From: Acidobacteria bacterium RIFCSPLOWO2_12_FULL_66_21
GTDB taxonomy: Bacteria; Acidobacteriota; Vicinamibacteria; Vicinamibacterales; 2-12-FULL-66-21
Length of the DNA: 64,000 bases
Assembly: GCA_001767455.1 (NCBI GenBank)
Contig: MELC01000004.1
Span: 19,706-83,705 of the forward strand
Direction of reading: 5' to 3'
The notes under the pieces are model-generated. The model did no database searches. It saw only the letters and a list, made by a program, of their open reading frames with translations, and was not told where the DNA came from. The translations under genes and the position numbers were made by a program. Below, one piece after another: positions 34,801 to 41,323 of this stretch (position 1 is the stretch's first letter; every line of letters starts with the position of its first letter).

Positions 34801-34984
34801 TCGACAGGCGCGTGCCCTGGATCGAACGCCAGTAATCCACCACCTCGTATGTGATCGGTCGCTTGGCCGCTGCCTGCCCCGAGCCTGTCGAATGGGCCGG
34901 CGTTTGCGCCGAGAGCGCCCATTGGAACGCGACGAGAGAGCCGACGAGCAGGGCCACAGCACGCCCATGCAGCCGTAAGCGCAT
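31862..34984 (-). CDS. S9 family serine peptidase (prolyl oligopeptidase-type), large, with repeat-encoded inserts
   Basis: 1040 aa; S9 enzymes are usually 650-750 aa. Signal peptide about 1-26. The N-terminal beta-propeller (50-790) is enlarged by Gly/Arg-rich tracts (about 220-250) and by peptide strings STGSGQA and APSTSSGQ encoded by the CCCTGAGCNNGTCGAAGGG repeat. The alpha/beta-hydrolase domain has nucleophile S856 (QGHSWGGYQ), an acid in IHNDADDAVPW (about 943) and H977 (GEPHGLRN). It hydrolyses peptides in the envelope. Start chosen at the ATG preceded by GGAGGA; a possible -10 box (CATAAT) lies about 70 bp upstream over the next gene's stop. Confidence 0.92.
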   Translation of the reverse strand: MRLRLHGRAVALLVGSLVAFQWALSAQTPAHSTGSGQAAAKRPITYEVVDYWRSIQGTRLSNDGRWLAYSLTSQGEDGELIVRNLATGQEFKSPRGTAPTFTEDGKFLIFTIAQTKAEEERERRQTQSQASGTRGAGGQAPSTGSGQGGGRGNNQAARTPRTGMGIMALPGGQVTTFEKVGSFRVPEESSAWLAYYKGVGGAGGGGRGGRGGAAGRGAGGGRQAGPPAAAGAGEPPATGAAAREKRKDPGSDLVLRNLTTGEESTTPQVTEYEFDTKGAWLAYATSSTDAAKDGAFVRHTADAVVKPLMTGRGHYKSLAFDEAGQQIVFLSDKAEYDKPVSPYRLYYWKATDSGQAPSTSSGQAPSTSSGQATELVSATTPGMPSGMVVADSAAPQFSKDGARVFLATAPPPLPPPPAPAAAGAPGAAADADQPVTPTPIQVDLWSWKDPIIQPMQRVRAEQERTRSYRAVVHLADKKFVQLATPDLPAVTAGEDAARALGTSDIPYRMEMSWDQSYNDVYLVDLKTGKPQKVLEHWGATATMSPGGKYVLYFDENKGQWLTYRVADGVRANLTDKLPVRFQQENDTPDLPGPYGTGGWTANDASLLLYDEFDVWEIKPDGTGARMITGGQGRKQHLAFRYRSLDPEERTVPTNKPLLLATTNDDTRATGFYRVPFTGAPAPEKIVMLDRAFGAVTKAEKADTVVFTLSRFEEFPNLWVSDTSFANMKKVSDANPQQSEFVWGKSELIEYINADGKKLRAILTKPDDFDPSKKYPLMVYIYEELTQGLHSHAAPNVGTSINVTRYVSNGYVMLRPNIAYATGYPGESAEKCVIPAVNTVVAMGFIDPTRIGIQGHSWGGYQITHLITRTNMFAAVEAGASVSNMISAYGGIRWGTGMVREFQYEKTQSRIGAAPWDAPLQYIENSPIFWVRKIQTPYLTIHNDADDAVPWYQGIEFNTAMRRLGKEAYMFSYNGEPHGLRNRDNMKHWTVHMDEFFDHYLLGKPRPGWMDKGVTYLEKGKRDVAPMFKKKTATTTATEGR
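33875..33918. repeat. Two tandem CCCTGAGCTCGTCGAAGGGG palindromic repeats in the S9 gene
   Basis: Copies at 33875-33894 and 33899-33918, 24 bp apart, in frame, encoding repeated APSTSSGQ. This is an imperfect palindrome family of a kind seen in several bacterial groups (from memory). Further copies in the same gene at 34547-34566 and 34877-34896. Confidence 0.85.
34547..34566. repeat. CCCTGAGCCTGTCGAAGGGG repeat copy
   Basis: Single in-frame copy in the S9 peptidase gene, encoding APSTGSGQG next to a Gly-rich segment. Confidence 0.8.
34877..34896. repeat. CCCCGAGCCTGTCGAATGGG repeat copy
   Basis: Copy just after the signal peptide region of the S9 gene, encoding AHSTGSGQA. Two differences from the other copies suggest it is older. 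Confidence 0.75.
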
Positions 34985-35053
34985 AAGTCCTCCAGATGAA
35001 GTCGATCCGCCGGTCGGGCCTCCGAAGGCGCCGGCAATCGCAAAGAGCGGCTT

Positions 35054-35059
35054 ATTATG
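35054..35059 (-). promoter_or_regulatory. Putative -10 box of the S9 peptidase gene
   Basis: CATAAT on the minus strand, overlapping the stop codon of the P1 peptidase gene, 70 bp before the S9 ATG. No clear -35. Confidence 0.3.
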
Positions 35060-36224
35060 GCGCACTCACGCCGTGTTTCTTCAATACGTCCTTCAGGGCA
35101 TCGATCGGCAGCGCCCGGATGGTTCGGCCGCTCCCCGTGGTGTCGATCGCCTTGAGCAGCGAGTTGTAGACCGCCTCTTCCGTCGCGTCGAGCGTCGCCT
35201 CGAACAGGCCGGACACGGCGTCGGTCGGAAGGACCGTGCGCGTCTGCGGTCCCTGGGCGCTGGTGACGCGCAGGGACGGGTGCGTGGAAAACGCGATGGC
35301 GAAGTCGCCGCTGCCGTTCGAGTAGGTGGATCCGGTCCGCGCGAGCGCGAACACGGCGCGCGCGGCCAGGCGTTTCAGGTTCCGCGCATCCAGCGGCGCG
35401 TCGGTCGCGACGACGATCATGCAGCTTCCGTCGGCGTTCGGGGCCCGTCCCTCGACCTCGCTCGGGACGACCCTGAGCCTGTCGAAGGGCCGGCGCCCGG
35501 CGCTCGGAGCGAGCTCCTTCCACACGGGAACACCCGCGATCGTCAGCTTGCCGCCGTAATTCGTCTGGACGAGGACCCCAGCCGTCCACGTGTCGCCTCC
35601 GACGCGAACGCGGCGCGACGACGTGCCGATGCCACCCTTCCATCCGAACGCAATCGTGCCGGCGCCGGCGCCCACTGCTCCCTCGTCGACGGGGCCCGTC
35701 TTCGCGCCGGCAATCGCCGCCTGCACGTGCTCGCGCGTCACGTGGAGGCCGCGGATGTCGTTGAGCGTGCCGTCATTGGTTTCCCCGACCAGCCCGTTCA
35801 CCGAGCGTACGTTCTCGTTCCCTGGCTGCGCGATCGTCCAGCGGACGACAGCGTCGAGCGCGGTACCGACCGACAACGTGTTGGTGAGCACGATGGGCGA
35901 CTCGATCGTGCCGAGCTCCTCGACCTGCGTCGAACCGGCCAGCTTCCCGAACGCGTTTCCGACGAACACGGCGCCGGCGACCTTCTCCCGGAAGACATTG
36001 CCGCCGTGCGGCAGGATGGCCGTGACGCCGGTCCGTACGTTCGTGCCGTCGTTGACGGTCGTCTGTCCGACGAGGACGCCGGCCACATCGGTGATGGCAT
36101 TGAGCGGTCCCGGATCCATCGCGCCGGGCGTGATGCCGAGCTCGCGAGCACGCGGGCGCGCGGCGGGCGGCTGGGCAGCCTGCAGGGCCATGACTCCAGC
36201 ACACAGAAGGAAGATCAGTCGCAT
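35055..36224 (-). CDS. P1 family peptidase (DmpA/BapA-type aminopeptidase, autoproteolytic)
   Basis: 389 aa. Signal peptide 1-17 (LIFLLCAGVMALQA). The P1 fold is shown by ITDVAGVLVGQTTVNDG, VGNAFGKLAGSTQVEELGTIESPIVLTNT and GTIAFGWKGGIGTSSR. The self-cleavage site is G266-S267 in ADGSCMIVVATDAPL, giving an N-terminal serine nucleophile. Directly before it (about 245-262) sits RRPFDRLRVVPSEVEGRAP, encoded by an inverted pair of the CCCTGAGCCTGTCGAAGGG repeat, so the propeptide loop has been lengthened by the repeat. Expected role: release of N-terminal residues (including D- or beta-amino acids) from peptides in the periplasm. Confidence 0.9.
   Translation of the reverse strand: MRLIFLLCAGVMALQAAQPPAARPRARELGITPGAMDPGPLNAITDVAGVLVGQTTVNDGTNVRTGVTAILPHGGNVFREKVAGAVFVGNAFGKLAGSTQVEELGTIESPIVLTNTLSVGTALDAVVRWTIAQPGNENVRSVNGLVGETNDGTLNDIRGLHVTREHVQAAIAGAKTGPVDEGAVGAGAGTIAFGWKGGIGTSSRRVRVGGDTWTAGVLVQTNYGGKLTIAGVPVWKELAPSAGRRPFDRLRVVPSEVEGRAPNADGSCMIVVATDAPLDARNLKRLAARAVFALARTGSTYSNGSGDFAIAFSTHPSLRVTSAQGPQTRTVLPTDAVSGLFEATLDATEEAVYNSLLKAIDTTGSGRTIRALPIDALKDVLKKHGVSAP
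35449..35489. repeat. Inverted pair of CCCTGAGCCTGTCGAAGGG repeats in the P1 peptidase gene
   Basis: CCCTCGACCTCGCTCGGGA (35449-35467) faces CCCTGAGCCTGTCGAAGGG (35471-35489) as an imperfect hairpin with a 3-bp loop. In frame; encodes PFDRLRVVPSEVEG. Confidence 0.85.
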
Positions 36225-36240
36225 ATGTCGCCTCTCCGCG

Positions 36241-36287
36241 CCCTTCAACCGGCTCGGGGCGGACGCTGTCGGAGCGCTCAGGGCAGG
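36241..36287. repeat. Repeat hairpin upstream of the P1 and DNPH1-like genes
   Basis: CCCTTCAACCGGCTCGGGG (36241-36259, reverse orientation) followed by a degenerate partner CTGTCGGAGCGCTCAGGG (36266-36283). Lies in the 111-bp divergent spacer, just 5' of a TATAAT box, so it could influence both promoters. Confidence 0.7.
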
Positions 36288-36291
36288 CGCG

Positions 36292-36297
36292 TATAAT
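36292..36297 (+). promoter_or_regulatory. Putative -10 box TATAAT of the DNPH1-like gene
   Basis: Perfect TATAAT 38 bp before the ATG at 36336. Upstream -35 region is occupied by the repeat hairpin and has no good TTGACA match. Confidence 0.5.
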
Positions 36298-36335
36298 ACG
36301 CGCATTCGCGCCGGGGCGCTCGGGGGCCAACACGC

Positions 36336-36854
36336 ATGGACATCTATCTCGCATGCACGGTGCGCGGGGATCGCGGCGGGCTCGCGTCGGCGCGGGCGCT
36401 TGCCGACCTGCTCGAACAGCACGGGCACACGGTCCTGACACGCCACCTCCTCGCCGACGACGTGGAGGCCGCCGAATCCACCTTGACCGAACGGGATGTG
36501 TTCGAGCGGGACCTGCGGTGGCTCAACGTGGCGGATCTGCTGATCGCCGAGGCCTCGGGATCGAGCTTCGGCGTCGGCTTCGAGGTCGGCTACGTGCTCG
36601 GGCGCGCCGACCGCACCGGCCAGCGCGTGCTCCTTCTGTACGACTCGACGCGGCGCGCCAACGTGTCGCGGCTGATCGCCGGCAACGCGCACAGCGCGTG
36701 CACGACGTACCCCTATCGCGACGGCGCGGACCTGATGCAGTTCGTCAGCCTCTACCTCGCCCCGGTCGCCGAAACACGGAAGGACACGGAAACACGGAAG
36801 GACGCGGACGGACACGGAAAAGCCCCGGGTTCTTTCGTGTTCTTCCGCCGTTAG
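36336..36854 (+). CDS. Nucleoside 2-deoxyribosyltransferase-fold protein, DNPH1/RCL-like
   Basis: 172 aa. MDIYLACTVRGDRG at the N-terminus, LNVADLLIAEASGSSFGVGFEVGYVLGRA in the middle with catalytic-type E83. The spacing fits 2'-deoxynucleoside 5'-phosphate N-hydrolases (DNPH1), which cleave damaged dNMPs such as 5-hydroxymethyl-dUMP. Residues after about 145 (ETRKDTETRKDADGHG) are encoded by a CACGGAAG repeat and are not part of the fold. The next gene downstream on the same strand is a dUTPase, so a nucleotide-pool cleaning pair is likely. Confidence 0.82.
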   Translation: MDIYLACTVRGDRGGLASARALADLLEQHGHTVLTRHLLADDVEAAESTLTERDVFERDLRWLNVADLLIAEASGSSFGVGFEVGYVLGRADRTGQRVLLLYDSTRRANVSRLIAGNAHSACTTYPYRDGADLMQFVSLYLAPVAETRKDTETRKDADGHGKAPGSFVFFRR

Positions 36855-36975
36855 ACCTCCGTGTTCGTCCGTGGTTGAGATCCGTGTCTTCCCGTGTGCT
36901 TCCGTGGTTGAGATCCGTGTCTTCCCGTGTGCTTCCGTGGTTGAGATCCCGTGTCTTTCCGCGTGCTTCCGTGGT
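36774..36975. repeat. CACGGAAG modular repeat with 33-bp tandem units
   Basis: Left part (36774-36822) has ACACGGAAG/GACACGG modules within the DNPH1-like reading frame. Right part has about three tandem 33-bp units (CCGTGGTTGAGATCCGTGTC plus TTCCCGTGTGCTT) in the opposite sense. Together they can form a long imperfect hairpin spanning the DNPH1 stop and ending just before dut. Confidence 0.8.
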
Positions 36976-36995
36976 TTGATTCGGTGGTGCCGCAC

Positions 36996-37439
36996 ATGAC
37001 AGTGGTCCGTATCCGCCGCCTGCGTTCCTCCGCGAGTCTCCCTCGATACGAGAGCGTCGCGGCCGCCGGGTTCGATCTCGCCTCCGCCGACGACGTCACG
37101 ATTGCGCCGGGACAGGTCCAGCTCGTGCCGACCGGACTCGCGATCGAAGTGCCGGCGGGCATGTTCCTGGGGGTCTTCGCGCGCAGCAGCACGCCGCTCA
37201 AACGCGGACTCATCGTCGCCAACGGCGTCGGCGTGGTCGACGCGGACTACTGCGGTCCGGAAGATGAGATCAAGGTGCAGGTGCTGAACTTCACCGCGGC
37301 GCCCGTCACCGTGCGCGCCGGCGATCGCCTCGCGCAGGGCATTCTGCTGCCTGTGACCCGAATCGAGTGGGACGAGGTCGAGGAATTGAGGAAGGACTCG
37401 AGGGGTGGGTTCGGATCAACGGACTCAGATCATCGATAG
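36996..37439 (+). CDS. dut: dUTP diphosphatase
   Basis: 147 aa trimeric-type dUTPase; converts dUTP to dUMP and PPi. All five motifs are present: AGFDLAS (motif 1), FARSSTPLKRG (2), NGVGVVDADYCGPEDEIKV (3, catalytic Asp), GDRLAQGIL (4) and RGGFGSTD (5). The ATG at 36996 is preferred over an upstream GTG in repeat DNA. The last residues (SDHR) and the stop codon TAG lie in a GACT/AGTC repeat that starts exactly here. Follows the DNPH1-like gene by 141 bp. Confidence 0.95.
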   Translation: MTVVRIRRLRSSASLPRYESVAAAGFDLASADDVTIAPGQVQLVPTGLAIEVPAGMFLGVFARSSTPLKRGLIVANGVGVVDADYCGPEDEIKVQVLNFTAAPVTVRAGDRLAQGILLPVTRIEWDEVEELRKDSRGGFGSTDSDHR

Positions 37440-37583
37440 TCGATAGTCGATGGTCAAAGTCCAAGTCAAAGTCCAGGTCCAAGGCAAAACGTCAAAGTCC
37501 CAGTCATCTCGTGAGAGACGACTGGGACTTTGATTTGGACTGTCGACTTTGACTGCCGACTTTGACTATCGACTATCGACTGA
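37431..37583. repeat. GACT/AGTC modular hairpin between convergent dut and RRM genes
   Basis: Left arm 37431-37510 of GATAGTC, GATGGTC, AAAGTCC modules; right arm 37515-37583 of GGACTTTG, GACTGTC, GACTATC modules. The inner stem GTCAAAGTCCCAGTC (37491-37505) pairs perfectly with GACTGGGACTTTGA (37519-37532). Long, nearly symmetric and exactly filling a convergent spacer, it is a plausible bidirectional transcription end. Confidence 0.9.
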
Positions 37584-37597
37584 TCATATCGACGGAA

Positions 37598-37948
37598 TCA
37601 CCACCTGGGTTCTCTGCGCCTATTGCCCCCGCCGCCGCTATTGCCACCACGGCCCCGGCCGCCACCGCCGCCGCCGAATCCGCCGCCACCGGAGTGCTCC
37701 GGCTTCGGCCGCGCCTCGTTCACCGCGAGCGCGCGCCCACCGAGCTCGTACTCATTGAACTCCGTGACCGCCTTCTGCGCTTCCTCGTCGGTGGCCATCT
37801 CCACGAAGGCGAAACCGCGGGCGCGCCCCGTGGCCATGTCGCGCATCACGCGGACCGTCTCGACGTTTCCCGCTTTGCTGAACAGCTCCTGCAGCTCCGC
37901 CTCCCCGATGGAGTAGGGGAGATTCCCCACGTACAACTTGCGACCCAT
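37598..37948 (-). CDS. RRM-domain RNA-binding protein (Rbp type)
   Basis: 116 aa. One RNA-recognition motif: RNP2 LYVGNL (5-10) and RNP1 RGFAFVEM (44-51), followed by a Gly/Arg-rich tail from about 86 (GGGGFGGGG, GRGRGG). This is the layout of cyanobacterial and other bacterial cold-inducible Rbp proteins, which bind RNA and may act as chaperones. A 254-bp spacer separates its start from the next minus-strand gene; it may hold a long leader but I see no clear promoter box. Confidence 0.93.
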   Translation of the reverse strand: MGRKLYVGNLPYSIGEAELQELFSKAGNVETVRVMRDMATGRARGFAFVEMATDEEAQKAVTEFNEYELGGRALAVNEARPKPEHSGGGGFGGGGGGRGRGGNSGGGGNRRREPRW

Positions 37949-38202
37949 GTGTGTGCTGCTCCTGCCTGCTGCCCGGCTGACGCCCGCCGGGGTGCGGGTT
38001 CACTGCCCCGCGATCCGGAAGAGGAAGCTTAGGACGAGCGGGTGTCCACTCCTGTCGCTTTCGGCGTGCTCGGGCTGAGGGAGCGAGTCGTTGTCTCGGT
38101 CGGCTCTAGTGCGAGAGGCAAAAGCAGGCGGCTAAACTTCGACTGACCCGACCAGAGTACATGAGCGCCGGAGCACGCGCAAGGTAATACGCGGCGGCGG
38201 GT

Positions 38203-39855
38203 TCAGTGCAGGCGGTACAGCCGCATTCCTCCGCGGCCGATCGCGATCAGTTCGAATTCCGATCGCGCGTCGACCTGGCGGACCACGTCGTCCGCATCGC
38301 GGCCGAACCGTCGCGGATGCACCATCACGTGCGTCACTCCCGCGCGGCGCATCGCCTGAATGGCGCGCTCTTCAGGGAAGTACCAGAAGGTGTCGGCGAA
38401 CCTCCCATACGATTCCGGCGTGTATCCGCTGTAGCCGTTCATCAGCGGACGCCAGTGCGCGGTCGAGTTGAGGACGTACTCCCCGTTCTGGAAAACAGCC
38501 TGCCGGGGGTAGAAGGGCACCTCGGCGAGCACCACCGGCCCCTCATAGGCGGCGAGGAACTTGTAGATGCGTGGAATGCCCTCGAAAGGGTGGAAGGCGA
38601 GCGGGGCGCGAAGCGCCTCGACGTTGACCAGCGCGGCCAGCGCCAGCACACCCGCGGCCGCGAGCCGCCGGCCTGCCGTGCGCCCCGACAGCCCCGCCAT
38701 CCCGAGGCCCGCCAGCAGGGCCATCCCGAGCAGGAAGAGATTGCCGAACCGTGCCGCCGCGCGAAGACCCCGCATGGGCGGAAAGACCGCATAGAGCCAG
38801 CCGTAGACGGGCGTCCGCGTGCCGAGCGACAACACGAATCCGACGGCGGCAATCCCGACAAGCATGAGAACGCGCCGCCGCATGAGCGCCGGCGGCCGAT
38901 CGGGCGTCTCGGGCCGGCGGCGGGCCGCTGCCGCGACAGCCACGACCGCGAGGACGATCACGACGATGCCGGGAAAGAAACTGTCCACCGGATCCTTGAA
39001 CAACGGCGCGCTCCATGTGGCCATGTGGAGCGTCCCGGATGCGGCCAGATACCCCATGGGCGTCGCCGAGTATTCCGCCACCAGTTCAAGCGGCCGGACC
39101 ATGTGCTGCTCGCGCGCGACCCGCTGGTAAGGAATGGCGAGCGGCAGGATTGCGAGCCCGGCGCAGAAGGTTGCCGCCGCAAAGGCGCCGAGCGTGGCCC
39201 GAAGACGTGGCGCCCACTCGCGTACGCGTACGACCAGCGCCACGGCAATCATGAGCGTGCCGAACACGATCAAATACCCGGAGGTGTAGGCCATGACCGT
39301 CATCCACAGCGCGAGCCACAGCCATTGGCGCCGGCCGGAGCCGGTGATGATGCGATCGGTGGCGAGGAGCGCCAGCGGCAGTCCATACAGGTGCAGCCCC
39401 TGCACGTGCGGGATGCGCGTCAGCGTGTGCGTATTGAACGCGAACGCGGATCCGGCGACGAGCGCCGCCGCCCGATCGCCGGTCCAGGCGTACAGGAGCG
39501 CGTACCCGGCCAGCGCGCTCAACGCCAGACCGGCAATCACCATCAGGTTGAAGACGAGCACCGGCGAGCCGCCAAGCCAGGCGAGCGGCGCGCCGAGGAG
39601 CGCCGGCACGATCAATGGTTCCGAAAAGGCCAGCGTGTCGTGTGCCGGGTAAAAGATGTTGGCCTGGAACAGGTGAGCCGGGACGCGCGGCAACTGATGG
39701 GCCACCCAGGCCAGGATCCACTCGTTGAGCTGGGTGTCGCCGTTGTCATTCCGGGAGAGCATGCCGGGCGCGGTGGCCAGCGGCCAGGTGTGGACGACCG
39801 CGAGCAGCAGACACACGACGGCGGCGCCGGCCCAGGTGGAGCGGTCTTTTGTCAT
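38203..39855 (-). CDS. Polytopic membrane protein, GT-C glycosyltransferase-like
   Basis: 550 aa with about 11-12 membrane segments. The first extracytoplasmic loop has GMLSRNDNGDTQLNEWILAW and FYPAHDTLAFSEPLIVPALL, the acidic-loop pattern of GT-C-fold lipid-linked sugar transferases (similar to YfhO or ArnT relatives). The C-terminal 150 residues form a soluble alpha/beta region (GGMRLYRLH end). Donor and acceptor unknown. GATAAT lies only 13-18 bp before the ATG on the minus strand, suggesting a nearly leaderless mRNA. Confidence 0.75.
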   Translation of the reverse strand: MTKDRSTWAGAAVVCLLLAVVHTWPLATAPGMLSRNDNGDTQLNEWILAWVAHQLPRVPAHLFQANIFYPAHDTLAFSEPLIVPALLGAPLAWLGGSPVLVFNLMVIAGLALSALAGYALLYAWTGDRAAALVAGSAFAFNTHTLTRIPHVQGLHLYGLPLALLATDRIITGSGRRQWLWLALWMTVMAYTSGYLIVFGTLMIAVALVVRVREWAPRLRATLGAFAAATFCAGLAILPLAIPYQRVAREQHMVRPLELVAEYSATPMGYLAASGTLHMATWSAPLFKDPVDSFFPGIVVIVLAVVAVAAAARRRPETPDRPPALMRRRVLMLVGIAAVGFVLSLGTRTPVYGWLYAVFPPMRGLRAAARFGNLFLLGMALLAGLGMAGLSGRTAGRRLAAAGVLALAALVNVEALRAPLAFHPFEGIPRIYKFLAAYEGPVVLAEVPFYPRQAVFQNGEYVLNSTAHWRPLMNGYSGYTPESYGRFADTFWYFPEERAIQAMRRAGVTHVMVHPRRFGRDADDVVRQVDARSEFELIAIGRGGMRLYRLH

Positions 39856-39867
39856 GCCGGAAGGGGC

Positions 39868-39873
39868 ATTATC
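39868..39873 (-). promoter_or_regulatory. Putative -10 box of the GT-C-like gene
   Basis: GATAAT on the minus strand, 13 bp before the ATG at 39855; would start transcription within a few bases of the start codon. No Shine-Dalgarno sequence is seen. Confidence 0.3.
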
Positions 39874-39925
39874 GCACCGCGGCCGGATGGATCGACAATA
39901 GGAGACGGAGGAGGGTCAGCCGCAT

Positions 39926-40513
39926 ATGAGAGTTCGTCCACGCTTCGCGTTTCCCCTGGCGGTCGCGCTCGGGTTGACGCTCTGCGCGACCGCCGTACGC
40001 GCGCAGGGCACGACGGCGGCGCCAACCAAGGAGGAGTTCACCGCGTTCGCCGTGAACCTGAGCAGAATCGGGAGCACGACGCCGACGCCGCTCGACATCA
40101 CTATTACGCGCTGGACCACGGTCGCGGAGCAGGAGCGGCTCACGTCCATCCTGCGCGAGAAAGGGCAGCCGGCGCTCGTGGATGCGCTGCACAAGGCCCA
40201 GGCCATCGGGTCGATACGCACGCCGACCAGCCTCTCCTACGAGTTCCGGTATGCGATACAGGAACGTACGCGCGACAACCGCCGCCGCATCATTCTCCTC
40301 ACCGATCGGCCGATCGAGTACGAGGAGCTTGCCGATCGCGGGGTGACGCTCGAGTATCCGTTCGCCGCGATCGAGCTGCTGGTGGACGACAACGGGAAAG
40401 GGGCGGGCAGTCTCTGGATCGCGGCACGGCTGACGCTGCTCGACAACCTGCTGATTCTCGACAACTACGCCGACCGGCCGGTGACGCTGAACGGCGTGCA
40501 CCGGCGCAAGTAA
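39926..40513 (+). CDS. Secreted hypothetical protein
   Basis: 195 aa. Signal peptide 1-26 (FAFPLAVALGLTLCATAVRA). The mature part includes FAVNLSRIGSTTPTPLDITI, EQERLTSILREKGQPALVDAL, RRIILLTDRPIEYEELADR and LEYPFAAIELLVDDNGKGAG. It resembles small exported proteins common in Acidobacteriota with no known role. Divergent from the GT-C-like gene, with 70 bp between the starts. A repeat hairpin follows the stop. Confidence 0.75.
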   Translation: MRVRPRFAFPLAVALGLTLCATAVRAQGTTAAPTKEEFTAFAVNLSRIGSTTPTPLDITITRWTTVAEQERLTSILREKGQPALVDALHKAQAIGSIRTPTSLSYEFRYAIQERTRDNRRRIILLTDRPIEYEELADRGVTLEYPFAAIELLVDDNGKGAGSLWIAARLTLLDNLLILDNYADRPVTLNGVHRRK

Positions 40514-40520
40514 CCAGCGG

Positions 40521-40598
40521 GGTGAGGCAGCCCTGAAGGGCTGCGCAACAACGACGGCGATCAGAATCTCTGTTACGCAGGCCTTCAGGGCCGCCTTA
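40521..40598. repeat. GCAGCCCTGAAGGGCTGC-type palindromic hairpin
   Basis: Left arm GAGGCAGCCCTGAAGGGCTG with CGCAACA (40524-40550); right arm TGTTACGCAGGCCTTCAGGG with CCGCCT (40570-40595). Each arm is itself palindromic. It lies between convergent 39926 and udk genes; the udk stop codon (TAA, 40596-40598) abuts the right arm. Confidence 0.75.
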
Positions 40599-41255
40599 TC
40601 GGGCCGCGAGGCTGCGGATCAGCGTGAGCAGCACGTCGATGGCGACGGTGTTGTGGCCGCCGAGCGGGATGATGATGTCCGCGTAGCGCTTGCTCGGCTC
40701 GACGAACTCCAGGTGCATCGGCTTCACCGTGCCGAGGTACTGGTCGATGACCGAGTTCACGGTCCGCCCGCGCTCGGCGATGTCCCGCTGCAGCCGCCGG
40801 ATGAAGCGCGTGTCGTCGTCCGCGTCGACGAACACCTTGACGTCCATGAGCCGGCGCAGCGCCGCGTCGGTGAAGATCAGAATGCCTTCGACGATGACCG
40901 CCTTGCGCGGCTCGACGCGAACGGTGACGGGCTGGCGCGCGTGCCGCGCGAAATCGTACGTCGGTTTCTCCACGCCCCGGCCGGCGCGCAGCTCGTGAAG
41001 GTGTCGCACGAGCAGATCGGTCTCGAGCGAATCGGGGTGATCGTAGTTGAGCGAGGCGCGTTCCTCGAGCCGGAGATCGTTGCGGTCCCGGTAGTAGCGG
41101 TCGTGCTCGAGCACCGTGACCTGGTCGTCGCCGATGCTCTCGATGATGTGCCTGACGACGGTCGTCTTCCCCGACCCCGACCCTCCCGCCACGCCGATGA
41201 CCAGTGGAGCGTGCGTGCCTGACGCGGCCCCGCCGGCCGCCGTTTTCGCGTCCAT
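40596..41255 (-). CDS. udk: Uridine kinase
   Basis: 219 aa, P-loop kinase: Walker A GVAGGSGSGKTT (21-32), EHDRYYRD (about 50-57), NYDHPDSLETDLLVRHL (substrate region), VIVEGILIF and RFIRRLQRDIAERGR (lid). Phosphorylates uridine and cytidine with ATP or GTP in pyrimidine salvage. Divergent from the DUF2339 gene with 68 bp between starts; its 3' end touches a palindromic repeat. Confidence 0.95.
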   Translation of the reverse strand: MDAKTAAGGAASGTHAPLVIGVAGGSGSGKTTVVRHIIESIGDDQVTVLEHDRYYRDRNDLRLEERASLNYDHPDSLETDLLVRHLHELRAGRGVEKPTYDFARHARQPVTVRVEPRKAVIVEGILIFTDAALRRLMDVKVFVDADDDTRFIRRLQRDIAERGRTVNSVIDQYLGTVKPMHLEFVEPSKRYADIIIPLGGHNTVAIDVLLTLIRSLAAR

Positions 41256-41323
41256 ATCCCGCTGAGACTACCAGTTTTCTTCTGGCGCCGGGGCCGCCGC
41301 CGTCGGATAAGATGTGTCGCAGC

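Noticed and set aside
37949..38202. tRNA or riboswitch in the 254-bp spacer upstream of the RRM gene
   Set aside because: No cloverleaf, T-loop GGTTCGA context or known riboswitch core was recognisable; left as plain spacer.
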